Positions 1 to 7,427 of a DNA stretch of 20,970 nt are shown piece by piece (position 1 is the first letter of the stretch; each line of letters starts with the position of its first letter). The notes under the pieces were generated by a model. The model had not been told where the DNA came from. It saw only the letters and a program-made list of their open reading frames with translations, and did not search any database. The position numbers and the translations under genes were made by a program. The stretch is taken from NCBI GenBank assembly GCA_964373855.1, contig CAYJWL010000014.1, positions 1 through 20,970 of the forward strand, in the 5' to 3' direction. The DNA is from CAYJWL01 sp964373855. Lineage in GTDB: Bacteria; Patescibacteriota; Andersenbacteria; UBA10190.

Positions 1-14
1 GGCTGTTATCTTCA

Positions 15-1340
15 TCATACTACACTATCTGACTGTTTATGCGCGATTCTGTAGCGCTCGCGGTGATCATAAAGATGGCCAAGTCCCCCAGCAGCTAGGA
101 TACACAGCAGAATAAACCATATGAGAGCAGCGGCGTGCGAATAGATATAGTGATCAAGCAATAGCAGCGGGAGCGTGGGCAATAAAAGAATAAAGGAATT
201 TTTCTGCCAAAATAAAAATGCTATTACACCAATAATAGCTGCCGCGGGCAAAACTCCCAATTCTGCCATCATTTGAAGCGGCACCGAATGTACTGGCTGC
301 AATTCCCAAGCCTCGTACTGAATATCATTCTGATCAAGATACATCTGCAGCCTTGGTACATAGCCTCCCGCACCTGCACCACGTATCAAGCTCTGTTGCC
401 TGATGATGTCTAGGGCCCATTTCACGCCGGAAAATCGTTCAACAGCAGCAACATCTTCACTATCGGCCAGACGATATGCCATTAAGGGAGCGGTCGAAAT
501 CACGGTGACTACCATCAACAGGAACGCGTTTATGAATATTTCTCTTTCAGCACGAAGACGATACCTATACAGAGTAGTAAAACCAAGGATCAAGAGACCA
601 ACGTAAGCCGATCTGGAGAAGGATAAGATAAGACCTAATACGAGAGTGACTGCAATGCTTAGGATAAACATGGTGCGCTTATGATTGTCCCGATAGTCTG
701 GCGTCCCATTATTCTTAGCAAAAGTATCACTATGTCCGACAAGGAATACTGTCAGAATTAATCCCATAAGCAGGGAGCCGGCATAATCATTTGCATGCGG
801 GTAAGGACCATACGGCCTGACCAGTTTTTGATTAAAAGCGGAAAATTTTGCGACTCCATCTGCCGCGGCTGATACATTAGATTCACCCAGGAGCTGGAAG
901 CCAATGTCTCGCTGGAGGATGAACTGCGCGATCCCCCACTGAGCATGTAAGCTGATCACAGCCAACAGTACGAACACAAAATCGGTACTGGCACGATATT
1001 TTTTGAGCGAGGATAAAAGTGGGATGAGAACAACCCCAATTAAAAGTGGCACGTAGCCGTTCGCGCTTGTGATTTCGGGTCCCGAGAAAATGAAGGTTAA
1101 AAATAAAATTATTAAGAATGCCAGCGGCAGATATAGGCTAATGATTTTTTCGTTTTTTCCTGATTTCGCAAGGCCGCGAATGAAAAATAAATTTAAGAAA
1201 ATTAAATAAATGAGCGCCAGTCCGTTCCATGTCGCGGGAGGGAGGAACTGGGAAATAATAATTTTTGTGTGTAAGGGAAGCAGCCAGAAAGTGAGAGCAA
1301 GCAAGAAGACTAATAAATTTATTTTCTGGTTATGGATCAT
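15..1340 (-). CDS. O-antigen ligase / Wzy-type polymerase family membrane protein
   Basis: A 441-residue polytopic membrane protein with roughly ten or more hydrophobic segments. Its order of features fits the Wzy_C (O-antigen ligase) superfamily: RPYGPYPHANDYAG at about residues 175-188, LSFSRSAYVGL at about 239-249, a long loop after residue 285, and PVHSVPLQMMAELG at about 349-362, which matches the family's late-loop His-containing motif before the last helices. Members transfer or polymerise glycans at the outer face of the cytoplasmic membrane; the substrate cannot be told here. In a lineage without classical lipopolysaccharide it would more likely act on a surface polysaccharide or glycoprotein. 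The ATG lies at the far end of a 90-base gap before tRNA-Ala, which is transcribed the other way. No adjacent glycan operon is visible, but a glycosyltransferase lies 13 kb away. Family call fairly sure, function inferred. Confidence 0.8.
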   Translation of the reverse strand: MIHNQKINLLVFLLALTFWLLPLHTKIIISQFLPPATWNGLALIYLIFLNLFFIRGLAKSGKNEKIISLYLPLAFLIILFLTFIFSGPEITSANGYVPLLIGVVLIPLLSSLKKYRASTDFVFVLLAVISLHAQWGIAQFILQRDIGFQLLGESNVSAAADGVAKFSAFNQKLVRPYGPYPHANDYAGSLLMGLILTVFLVGHSDTFAKNNGTPDYRDNHKRTMFILSIAVTLVLGLILSFSRSAYVGLLILGFTTLYRYRLRAEREIFINAFLLMVVTVISTAPLMAYRLADSEDVAAVERFSGVKWALDIIRQQSLIRGAGAGGYVPRLQMYLDQNDIQYEAWELQPVHSVPLQMMAELGVLPAAAIIGVIAFLFWQKNSFILLLPTLPLLLLDHYIYSHAAALIWFILLCILAAGGLGHLYDHRERYRIAHKQSDSVV

Positions 1341-1390
1341 GAAAAAATTTTAGCACAGCTTTCCGGAATATTTGGTTTGTACCTTGCACT

Positions 1391-1418
1391 TTGCTTGGGT
1401 GGTTTTTTTCTGTATCCT
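1391..1418 (+). promoter_or_regulatory. possible promoter of tRNA-Ala
   Basis: TTGCTT (1391-1396) and TATCCT (1413-1418) are separated by 16 bases and lie 12 bases before the mature 5' end of tRNA-Ala. Each box matches the sigma-70 consensus at four of six positions. Position is good, match is modest. Confidence 0.3.
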
Positions 1419-1429
1419 TTTCAAAGTTA

Positions 1430-1502
1430 GGGCCCATAGCTCAGTTGGTAGAGCGTTCCCATGGCATGGGAGAGGTCGGGAGTTCAATTCTCCCTGGGTC
1501 CA
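1430..1502 (+). tRNA. tRNA-Ala (anticodon GGC)
   Basis: The sequence folds into a full cloverleaf of 73 bases. The acceptor stem is GGGCCCA with TGGGTCC (one G-U), the D-arm is GCTC/GAGC, the anticodon stem TTCCC/GGGAG carries loop ATGGCAT with anticodon GGC, and the T-arm is GGGAG-TTCAATT-CTCCC. The discriminator base is A, as expected for alanine. CCA is not encoded, so it must be added after transcription. An 11-base inverted repeat starts at the end of the tRNA (see 1501-1591). Confidence 0.95.
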
Positions 1503-1591
1503 CACTCCGCTCCCTACTCGCGCAGGGAGCTTCGCGTGGCAGGCCACATTTCTTGCTTGAGAATTCTGGAGTTGTTAAGTAGCGGAGTGTG
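1501..1591. repeat. 11-base inverted repeat enclosing smaller hairpins, downstream of tRNA-Ala
   Basis: CACACTCCGCT (1501-1511) is perfectly complementary to AGCGGAGTGTG (1581-1591). Inside it lie a 7-base stem GCTCCCT/AGGGAGC (1509-1515 with 1524-1530), which competes with the outer arm, and GTGG-CAGG-CCAC near 1535-1546. No T-run follows the inner hairpin, so a simple intrinsic terminator is not evident. It could be a tRNA trailer structure, an intergenic palindromic repeat or an unrecognised small RNA. Confidence 0.5.
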
Positions 1592-1628
1592 CCCAGCGAA
1601 GCTTGCCGAAGGCGAAGCGAAGTTGGGC
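1591..1628. repeat. palindromic GAAGGCGAAGC-type intergenic repeat
   Basis: GCCCA (1591-1595) pairs with TGGGC near 1624-1628, and inside them GCTT-GCC-GAA-GGC-(G)-AAGC (from 1601) forms a second stem with a GAA loop. The element ends a few bases before the start of the GIY-YIG remnant. From general knowledge, similar short palindromes precede GIY-YIG genes in several Patescibacteria, so the pair may form one mobile or repeat-associated unit. That link is inference. Confidence 0.45.
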
Positions 1629-1641
1629 TACAATGATACCC

Positions 1642-1877
1642 ATGAATTACACCTACATTCTCAAACTGTCCACTGGCCAACTGCATGTTGGTCATACTTA
1701 TGACTTGCGCAAACGCTAGCTGAACACAGACGCAGCAAGGTTACCGCCACTAGGAAACAAAGGCCATTTATGCTGGTGTTTTATGCCGCCTTTGTCTCGG
1801 CTAAGCGTGCGCGAGCCTTTGAGAAGTATCTCAAGAGCTCATCAGGCAAGGCATTTCGGAATAAGCGTCTTTTATAA
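1642..1877 (+). pseudogene. GIY-YIG endonuclease, frameshifted
   Basis: Reading from ATG 1642 gives MNYTYILKLSTGQLHVGHTYDLRKR and then TAG at 1717-1719. Stepping into the next frame at that point gives AEHRRSKVTATRKQRPF, later FVSAKRARAFEKYLK, and a stop at 1875-1877. Joined, these form a typical stand-alone GIY-YIG nuclease of about 80 residues: YTYIL motif, glycine turn, DLRKR with the family arginine, and a late EKYLK glutamate. One missing base near 1717 (KRLAEH would be the expected reading) explains the break. The tyrosine of the usual LYVG motif is histidine (LHVG), a second sign of decay. An upstream ATG at 1633 is in the same frame. A sequencing error could cause the shift but not so easily the Y-to-H change. 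Confidence 0.75.
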
Positions 1878-1908
1878 AACAAAAGCGGCACTATGTTTTT
1901 CACCACTC

Positions 1909-3102
1909 TTATTCCGCCTCTTTTTCTTTGTCTTCCGGAAGCTCTTTAGTATTTGATTCATTACTGTCTTTAGTTTTTTTGGTCGATGCTCTTAAGCTTA
2001 AGCCGAGGCGGTGTTCTTTCGGCTCCATGGATATAATTGTAAACGTCTTTTTGTCGCCAGATTTCAGGTGGGCATTTGGATCCTGTTGAACTTTCTCGGG
2101 CAGCTCTGAAACGTGTACTAAGCCATGGATCTCCGTATCTAATTTTACGAAGGCGCCAAATGGTGTGACCTTCAATATCTCGCCTTTTACTTTCTCCCCG
2201 ACCTTATACTTTTCGGCAACCTTAAGCCACGGATCATCTTGGAGTTGTTTAATCGAAAGTGAAATGCGCAGGCCATCATCAACACCAATTACCTTGGCCC
2301 TTACTTTTTGGCCGAGACTGACAAAATCTGCCGGGTCATCGATACGTTGCCAGGCTAACTCGGAAATATGGACAAGACCTTCCAGTTCCTGGCCGCTTTC
2401 CACAAATTTTACGAACACGCCAAATTCAACGATTCCGCTAACGACACCCTCAATAACTTTGCCTTTGCCAAGCTTCTCTAGTGTGCTCTTGATTTCATCA
2501 CCAACTGCGCTTTTTTCAGAAACTATAAGCTTTTCCTCGATCTGATCAACGTTGATGATTTTCATGGTAAATTTCTGGCCAACATAGCTTTTTAGCATCT
2601 CATAAATTTTGGTTTTATCTCCGCCTTCCACCCGGGGATAATGATCGGGGGCAAGCTGGGAGACAGGCAAGAAACCGGTCATGCCGCTAATCCGTACAAT
2701 CAATCCGCCTCGATTGGCATCGATAATCTCAGTCTCAAAAGCGACTGCCTCATTCATTTTTCGGCGTAACTCGCCCCAGCTACGTTCGCGAGTTGCAGAT
2801 CTCAACGAGAGTTCTACAAAACCCTCCTCGTTATCAAGTTGCAAGGCAGTGGCCTGCACCGCATCGCCTATCTTCGCATTATTAAACGTATCCATGTCAT
2901 CGAAAAGCTCACGACCGTAAATGACTCCGACACCGAATTTTCCTAAATCCACATACATGGCATTGCTGGTTTTCTCCATCATGGTGCCTGTTAAAATTTC
3001 CCCGATCTTGGGCACAGTAACCAAGTCCTCGCGTTCCGCCACGAGTGATGCCATTAAGCTATTTTCAATTCTTTCAGTTCTCGGTTCGGTCACTAAAACC
3101 AT
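1909..3102 (-). CDS. rpsA: 30S ribosomal protein S1 (four S1 motifs)
   Basis: Four successive S1 RNA-binding motifs are visible, beginning with the segments KIGEILTGTM, AVAFETEIIDANRGG, GKVIEGVVSGIVEFGVFVKF and GEKVKGEILKVTPFGAFVKL, the last two most canonical (VEFGVFV, GLVHISEL; TPFGAFV, GLVHVSEL). The C-terminus is a short Lys/Glu-rich tail. S1 helps the small subunit bind mRNA, particularly leaders with weak Shine-Dalgarno sequences. Four motifs rather than the six of E. coli is usual in several phyla. The frame stays open to a GTG at 3178-3180, but that adds a hydrophobic stretch (TLFTFLSAYGILI) unlike any S1 N-terminus, so I place the start at ATG 3100-3102. A further ATG at 3052-3054 (MASLVAERE) is possible. 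None has a clear ribosome binding site. Confidence 0.88.
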   Translation of the reverse strand: MVLVTEPRTERIENSLMASLVAEREDLVTVPKIGEILTGTMMEKTSNAMYVDLGKFGVGVIYGRELFDDMDTFNNAKIGDAVQATALQLDNEEGFVELSLRSATRERSWGELRRKMNEAVAFETEIIDANRGGLIVRISGMTGFLPVSQLAPDHYPRVEGGDKTKIYEMLKSYVGQKFTMKIINVDQIEEKLIVSEKSAVGDEIKSTLEKLGKGKVIEGVVSGIVEFGVFVKFVESGQELEGLVHISELAWQRIDDPADFVSLGQKVRAKVIGVDDGLRISLSIKQLQDDPWLKVAEKYKVGEKVKGEILKVTPFGAFVKLDTEIHGLVHVSELPEKVQQDPNAHLKSGDKKTFTIISMEPKEHRLGLSLRASTKKTKDSNESNTKELPEDKEKEAE

Positions 3103-3215
3103 GCAGATGAGGATGCCATATGCTGATAGGAAAGTAAATAGAGTTGCTCGGTTTCTAAAGAGGGAAGGGGCGCGCCGCACTATTTCAAAAAAAAGGCAGC
3201 TCCTGTAGGATGTAA

Positions 3216-3223
3216 ACTATAAT
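3216..3223. promoter_or_regulatory. overlapping -10 boxes between divergent S1 and MBL-fold genes
   Basis: TATAAT on the plus strand (3218-3223) overlaps TATAGT on the minus strand (3216-3221). They sit in the 153-base gap between the divergently transcribed S1 and metallo-beta-lactamase-fold genes. The -35 regions at the right distance are poor on both strands. It is a plausible bidirectional promoter, with the rest of the gap serving as leaders. Confidence 0.35.
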
Positions 3224-3255
3224 TTCGTAGGCTGTAGCTAGCTATCTCAAGGCAT

Positions 3256-3885
3256 ATGCAGATCACCTGGCACGGACAATTCACTGTCAAGATAACCTCC
3301 AAAACCATCACCGTAATCCTGGATCCCTATGGACCATCAGCGGGCCTTACCCCTTTTCGGGCGAAGGCAGACATTGTAGCCCTTTCCAATCCGGCATTTT
3401 CAGAAATGAGCCACCTCTCTGGTATCCAAGGCGACCCTTTTATTGTCAATACTCCAGGCGAGTATTCCATAAAAGGAACAACATTGAATGGGATTGCCTG
3501 GCGGGGAGACGAAGGCTCGGAGAGAAGTCTCCTGCGCTGGAACATTGAGGATATGACATTGCTTCAGATCGGTTCCCTAAATCGGGAGCTGACCGACGAA
3601 GAGCTTGCGGAAATTGAAAAAGCCCCCATTGACATTCTCATTATCCCTGTAGGCGGCGGGGCAGCTTTGGATACAAAACAGGCGCTGAATATGGTTTCAA
3701 CAATCGAACCCAAAGTGGTTATTCCCATTCACTACCATCTGCCCAATGTCCGAGAGAAACTGGCGTCAGTTGATCTCTTTGCTAAAGAAATGGGTATCAG
3801 TTCTAGCCAAAAGGAGAAAAAATATTCTATCAGGGCAAGCAAACTGCCGCAGGAAGATGTGCAAACCGTTTTACTAACCCCTTAA
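3256..3885 (+). CDS. MBL-fold protein lacking the HxHxDH metal signature
   Basis: A 209-residue protein with the frame of a small metallo-beta-lactamase-fold hydrolase of the UPF0173 / COG2220 kind: the opening strand ITWHGQFTVKI, ILDPYGPSAG at 21-30 (usually ILIDPF), ADIVALSNPAFSEMSH at 38-53, TPGEY at 66-70, and DILIIPVGGGAALD followed by VVIPIHYH near 154-161. In active members the third segment reads THxHxDH; here it is SNPAFSEMSH with only one histidine left. Metal binding through the usual site is therefore unlikely and a non-catalytic or altered role is probable. It opens the plus-strand run that leads to gyrA and is 27 bases from the next gene. AAGG at 3249-3252 lies only three bases before the ATG. 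Confidence 0.75.
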   Translation: MQITWHGQFTVKITSKTITVILDPYGPSAGLTPFRAKADIVALSNPAFSEMSHLSGIQGDPFIVNTPGEYSIKGTTLNGIAWRGDEGSERSLLRWNIEDMTLLQIGSLNRELTDEELAEIEKAPIDILIIPVGGGAALDTKQALNMVSTIEPKVVIPIHYHLPNVREKLASVDLFAKEMGISSSQKEKKYSIRASKLPQEDVQTVLLTP

Positions 3886-3912
3886 TTTAAGTAGTACTAA
3901 CTTAATTAAGAT

Positions 3913-4275
3913 ATGTTTGGCTGGCGTAAAAAAATTGAACAACTGCGTAAACAACCGGAGCATGTTAGGTATCGAGCCGTGTCATATTTCACCCTCATTG
4001 GCGGTGTTATAGTTGTTGTTCTTTGGCTGGCCGTATTACTCCCTCTGCAGCTTTATTTCCAAAGAGATGCGGGTAAACCGGCCGCAGACGAGAGTAAAAA
4101 TGTCCAGCCTGCTCCTGCCGAGCAGACTTCGCCTCCCGTTTCGCCCAGTGTGCCTATCGCGGGCCCTTCCGAGAGTCCTCCTCTTAGCCCGACGCCATCT
4201 CCATCTGGCAGTCCACCTGAAGTTCCAGTTTTATCACCTTCTGCCAGTCCGACACAACCAATACCCAGTCCTTAG
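3913..4275 (+). CDS. single-pass membrane protein with Pro/Ser-rich tail
   Basis: The 120-residue product has a basic N-terminus (MFGWRKKIEQLRKQ), one strong membrane helix at about residues 27-47 (LIGGVIVVVLWLAVLLPL), and then about 65 residues dominated by Pro, Ser, Ala and Glu with SPS/SPP repeats. The charge distribution suggests the N-terminus inside and the disordered tail outside. Its stop is nine bases before the gyrA start, so it is probably cotranscribed with gyrA and with the MBL-fold gene ahead. No enzymatic domain is present. The tail resembles a cell-wall spacer or an O-glycosylated linker. Function unknown. Confidence 0.7.
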   Translation: MFGWRKKIEQLRKQPEHVRYRAVSYFTLIGGVIVVVLWLAVLLPLQLYFQRDAGKPAADESKNVQPAPAEQTSPPVSPSVPIAGPSESPPLSPTPSPSGSPPEVPVLSPSASPTQPIPSP

Positions 4276-4284
4276 GTGATACAT

Positions 4285-6789
4285 ATGGCAAATAATTCCC
4301 GAAAGAGCACAAAAGAAAGTGAGAAGATAATGAACATTGGCAAGCTCATTACACAGAGCCTGTCTGACGAAATCCAGCGCAGCTACCTTGACTACGCGAT
4401 GAGCGTTATTATCTCACGGGCGTTGCCGGATGTGCGGGACGGGCTCAAGCCTGTGGCCCGGCGCATACTGTATTCCATGTGGCGCCAGGGATTGCGTTAT
4501 AACGCCCGCTTGCGCAAATCAGCTAATGTCGTGGGCGATGTCATGGCCCGTTATCACCCGCATGGCGACATGTCAATCTACGATGCCATGGCCCGGCTTA
4601 CCCAAGACTTTTCTTTGCGCTACCCGTTGATCAGCGGACAGGGAAATTGGGGAAGTATTGACGGCGACGCTCCGGCGGCCATGCGGTACACGGAGGCTCG
4701 CTTGGCCAGGATTTCAGACGAGATCATGGCCGACATAGAAAAAGAGACGGTGAATTTTGCTGATAATTACGACAGTACAAGGCAAGAGCCGGTCGTATTG
4801 CCCAGCCGGATTCCCCAGTTTCTTGTAAATGGGACTGTCGGCATCGCGGTTGGCATGGCTACCAACGTGCCGCCGCATAACCTGCGCGAAGTGGCCGAAG
4901 CGGCCATTTATCTCATTGATCATCCAAAAGTAACGGTGGAGGACCTGGCAGGAATTGTGAAGGGTCCGGACTTTCCGACGGGCGGTGCCATCTATAATAA
5001 AAGAGAAATATTACAGGCCTATGCTACGGGCAAGGGCAGTATCGTGACGCGCGCCTTAGCTGATATAGAGGAAGACGAACGCGGCAGCCATCGAATTATT
5101 GTGCGGGAAATTCCATATCTGGTTAACAAATCCCAGCTCATCGCGAAAATTGCCGAGGGCGTGAAAGCCAATCGCCTGCAAGGAATCCGGGATTTGCGCG
5201 ATGAATCCGATAAGGACGGCATCCGGATAGTGATAGAGCTGAAAAAAGATGCCTATCCGAAGAAAGTACTCAATCAACTGTTCGCTTCAACCGATTTGCA
5301 GAAGACTTTTCATGTAAACATGCTGGCGCTGGCCGACGGCGGACGGCAACCGAAGATTTTAACCCTCAAAGATGTTTTAGAGGAACATACCTGTCATCGC
5401 CAGGAGGTTATAACGCGCCGGACAAAATTTGATCTGGCGCGGGCCGAGGAACGCGCCCATATTCTTGCCGGACTAAAAACCGCTCTTGATAACATTGATA
5501 AAGTTATCGCCACGATCAAGAAAAGCAGTACTCGCGAAGCGGCGCACAAGAACTTGCGGCAAAATTTCCGCTTATCTGATGCTCAAGCCACGGCCATTTT
5601 AGAAATGAGGCTGCAAACACTGGCGGGTCTTGAACGCCAGAAAGTCGAAGACGAGCTCAAAGAAAAGAAGGCGCTCAGCAAAGAACTGGAGGGCATACTG
5701 GGTGATCCGAAAAAGGTTTTGCAAATCATTAAAGACGATTTTAAGAAAGTAGCCGATGAATATGGAGACCAGCGCCGCACGAGAGTGTTCGCGCAGGCGG
5801 TCGGAGAATTCTCGCAGGAAGACCTGGTACCGGATGAGGCGGCGGTTATCACCGTTACGCGCGGCGGCTATATCAAACGCATGGCACCCACTGTGTATCA
5901 GGTGCAGCACCGTGGCGGGAAGGGCGTACGCGGCATGACTACGAAAGAAGAAGATGTCGTTGATATCTTTTTGGCCACAACTACGCACAAAGAACTGCTC
6001 TTCTTTACGAATCAGGGCAGGGTATTTGCTACCCGAGCGTATGAAATTCCGGCGACTGCGCGGGCGGCCAAGGGACAGGCGCTGCAAAATTTTCTGGAAT
6101 TGGGATCCGGTGAAAAAGTCACGGCGATGCAAGCCTTGCCTGATAAAGAGGATCGCGGCGAATTTCTTGTTATGGCTACCCGGGGCGGCTTGGTTAAAAA
6201 AACACCCCGTCAGGCTTTTGAAAACATCCGGCGCGCCGGCTTAAAAGCGATCACGCTTAGAGCGGGCGATACATTGGAATGGGTCGGTGTATCTTCGGGT
6301 AAAGACGAAGTCATGCTCATTACTGCCAAGGGCCAGTCAATCCGCTTTCGGGAAAAAGATGTGCGCCCAATGGGTAGAGTGGCGGCTGGAGTGCGCGGTA
6401 TTAGGCTAAAAGGAGAAGACGAAGTCGTGGCCATGCATGTTATTGATAGCCAGCAAGCCGACCATCCAGAGGTGGTGGTGGTAACTGAAGAGGGGCTGGG
6501 GAAGCGCACTTTACTGAAAGAATACCGGCTGCAGAACCGGGGCGGTTCAGGAATTAAGACCGCGAATGTGACTGGCAAGACAGGCCGTCTCGTAAACGCT
6601 ACTATCATCCCCCGAGAATCCATAGACGAGTTAGACCTCCTCATTATTTCCGAAAAAGGACAGGTCATCCGCGTGCCGGCCAGCAGCTTGAGCCGGCAAG
6701 GCAGAGCAACACAAGGCGTAAGAGTCATGCGCGCCTCGGAAAAAAGCGGCCGGGTTGCCACCTTTACGACCTTAACGAGCGAAACCTAG
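4285..6789 (+). CDS. gyrA: DNA gyrase subunit A
   Basis: An 834-residue type IIA topoisomerase subunit, the DNA-breaking half of gyrase (A2B2). Visible features are SYLDYAMSVIISRALPDVRDGLKPV near the N-terminus (a hallmark of the family), the helix around KSANVVGDVMARYHPHGD, the catalytic tyrosine in AMRYTEARL at residue 135, and a C-terminal beta-pinwheel with a GyrA box QHRGGKG at 541-547 (QRRGGKG in E. coli). The box favours gyrase over topoisomerase IV. ATG 4285 is chosen over an in-frame GTG at 4276 because AGGTG (4274-4278) is spaced six bases from it. The residue equivalent to E. coli Ser83 is methionine (residue 96, HPHGDM), a position tied to quinolone susceptibility. gyrB is not in the window. 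Confidence 0.96.
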   Translation: MANNSRKSTKESEKIMNIGKLITQSLSDEIQRSYLDYAMSVIISRALPDVRDGLKPVARRILYSMWRQGLRYNARLRKSANVVGDVMARYHPHGDMSIYDAMARLTQDFSLRYPLISGQGNWGSIDGDAPAAMRYTEARLARISDEIMADIEKETVNFADNYDSTRQEPVVLPSRIPQFLVNGTVGIAVGMATNVPPHNLREVAEAAIYLIDHPKVTVEDLAGIVKGPDFPTGGAIYNKREILQAYATGKGSIVTRALADIEEDERGSHRIIVREIPYLVNKSQLIAKIAEGVKANRLQGIRDLRDESDKDGIRIVIELKKDAYPKKVLNQLFASTDLQKTFHVNMLALADGGRQPKILTLKDVLEEHTCHRQEVITRRTKFDLARAEERAHILAGLKTALDNIDKVIATIKKSSTREAAHKNLRQNFRLSDAQATAILEMRLQTLAGLERQKVEDELKEKKALSKELEGILGDPKKVLQIIKDDFKKVADEYGDQRRTRVFAQAVGEFSQEDLVPDEAAVITVTRGGYIKRMAPTVYQVQHRGGKGVRGMTTKEEDVVDIFLATTTHKELLFFTNQGRVFATRAYEIPATARAAKGQALQNFLELGSGEKVTAMQALPDKEDRGEFLVMATRGGLVKKTPRQAFENIRRAGLKAITLRAGDTLEWVGVSSGKDEVMLITAKGQSIRFREKDVRPMGRVAAGVRGIRLKGEDEVVAMHVIDSQQADHPEVVVVTEEGLGKRTLLKEYRLQNRGGSGIKTANVTGKTGRLVNATIIPRESIDELDLLIISEKGQVIRVPASSLSRQGRATQGVRVMRASEKSGRVATFTTLTSET

Positions 6790-6878
6790 AAGAGCAGCAA
6801 CAGTCGTTTGTACGAGGGGCTTCTTATGCGGCTGATGGTTGCTGGTTTGCAGCTTGAGCTTTGTGCTAAGGTAAAGGT

Positions 6879-7427
6879 ATGGACAATGGCGCTTCCTTCA
6901 TCCGCCCGGCTGAACTTTGGCAAGATATCGGCTTGCGGGCCGAACAGACCGTTGTGCATTTAGGCTCGGGTCCGGGCTTCTTTTTGATTCCTGCCGCCCA
7001 CATTGTCGGCAAGAACGGGAAGGCGATTGGAATTGATGTCCGCACCGATATGTTAGGCGAAGTGGAAAACAGAGCAGAGCACGAAGGAATAAAAGAGGTC
7101 GTGCGGACAATCCGGGCTAATCTGGAAAATCCTTCTGGCAGCACGCTGCCAGAGGCCAGTGCCGATTGGGTGCTGGTAGCTAACATTCTTCATCAATCTG
7201 ATCCGGCAAAAATTTTTTTGGAGGCATCACGTATCGTCGCCGCCAACGGGCGAGTGCTGGTGGTGGAATGGGATACAGCAGCCAGCCCTTTAGGTCCGCC
7301 CACCGCCAAGCGCTTAACGAAGCACGATGTTGAGCAAGCTTTCGCGGCCGCTGGTCTCGTATTAGAGCGTCAGTTTAAGCCGAGTCCTTACCACTACGGC
7401 CTCATTTTGACGAAACAGCCCTCATGA
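6879..7427 (+). CDS. class I SAM-dependent methyltransferase
   Basis: A compact 182-residue Rossmann-type methyltransferase. Motif I is VVHLGSGPGFF at 25-35, the acidic residue after strand 2 is in GIDV (about 51-54), and the post-motif segment DWVLVANILHQ at about 96-106 is where substrate-side residues of this class lie. It resembles UbiE/arsenite-type class I enzymes in size, but the substrate cannot be named. AAGG (6868-6871) is seven bases before the ATG. Its stop overlaps the start of the following binding-protein gene in an ATGA, so the two are likely translated together. An 89-base gap separates it from gyrA, with no clear terminator. Confidence 0.8.
   Translation: MDNGASFIRPAELWQDIGLRAEQTVVHLGSGPGFFLIPAAHIVGKNGKAIGIDVRTDMLGEVENRAEHEGIKEVVRTIRANLENPSGSTLPEASADWVLVANILHQSDPAKIFLEASRIVAANGRVLVVEWDTAASPLGPPTAKRLTKHDVEQAFAAAGLVLERQFKPSPYHYGLILTKQPS

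Noticed and set aside
1350..1703. Several overlapping frames of 60-85 codons
   Set aside because: They cross the tRNA-Ala gene and the hairpin region; none has a plausible product.
1430..1877. An integrated element with a tRNA attachment site
   Set aside because: No integrase is nearby, and no direct repeat of the tRNA 3' end was seen downstream within the window.
3103..3180. A 26-residue N-terminal extension of ribosomal protein S1
   Set aside because: The extension is hydrophobic, unlike S1, begins with GTG and has its only AGGAG about 20 bases away.
5599..6761. Long minus-strand open frames of 177 and 183 codons
   Set aside because: They are antisense to gyrA, which reads cleanly through catalytic and GyrA-box motifs; no promoter or ribosome binding site supports them.
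6790..6878. A terminator or riboswitch between gyrA and the methyltransferase
   Set aside because: CAGCAAC and GTTGCTG can pair over 7 bases, but the loop is 36 bases long and there is no T-run or conserved aptamer pattern.
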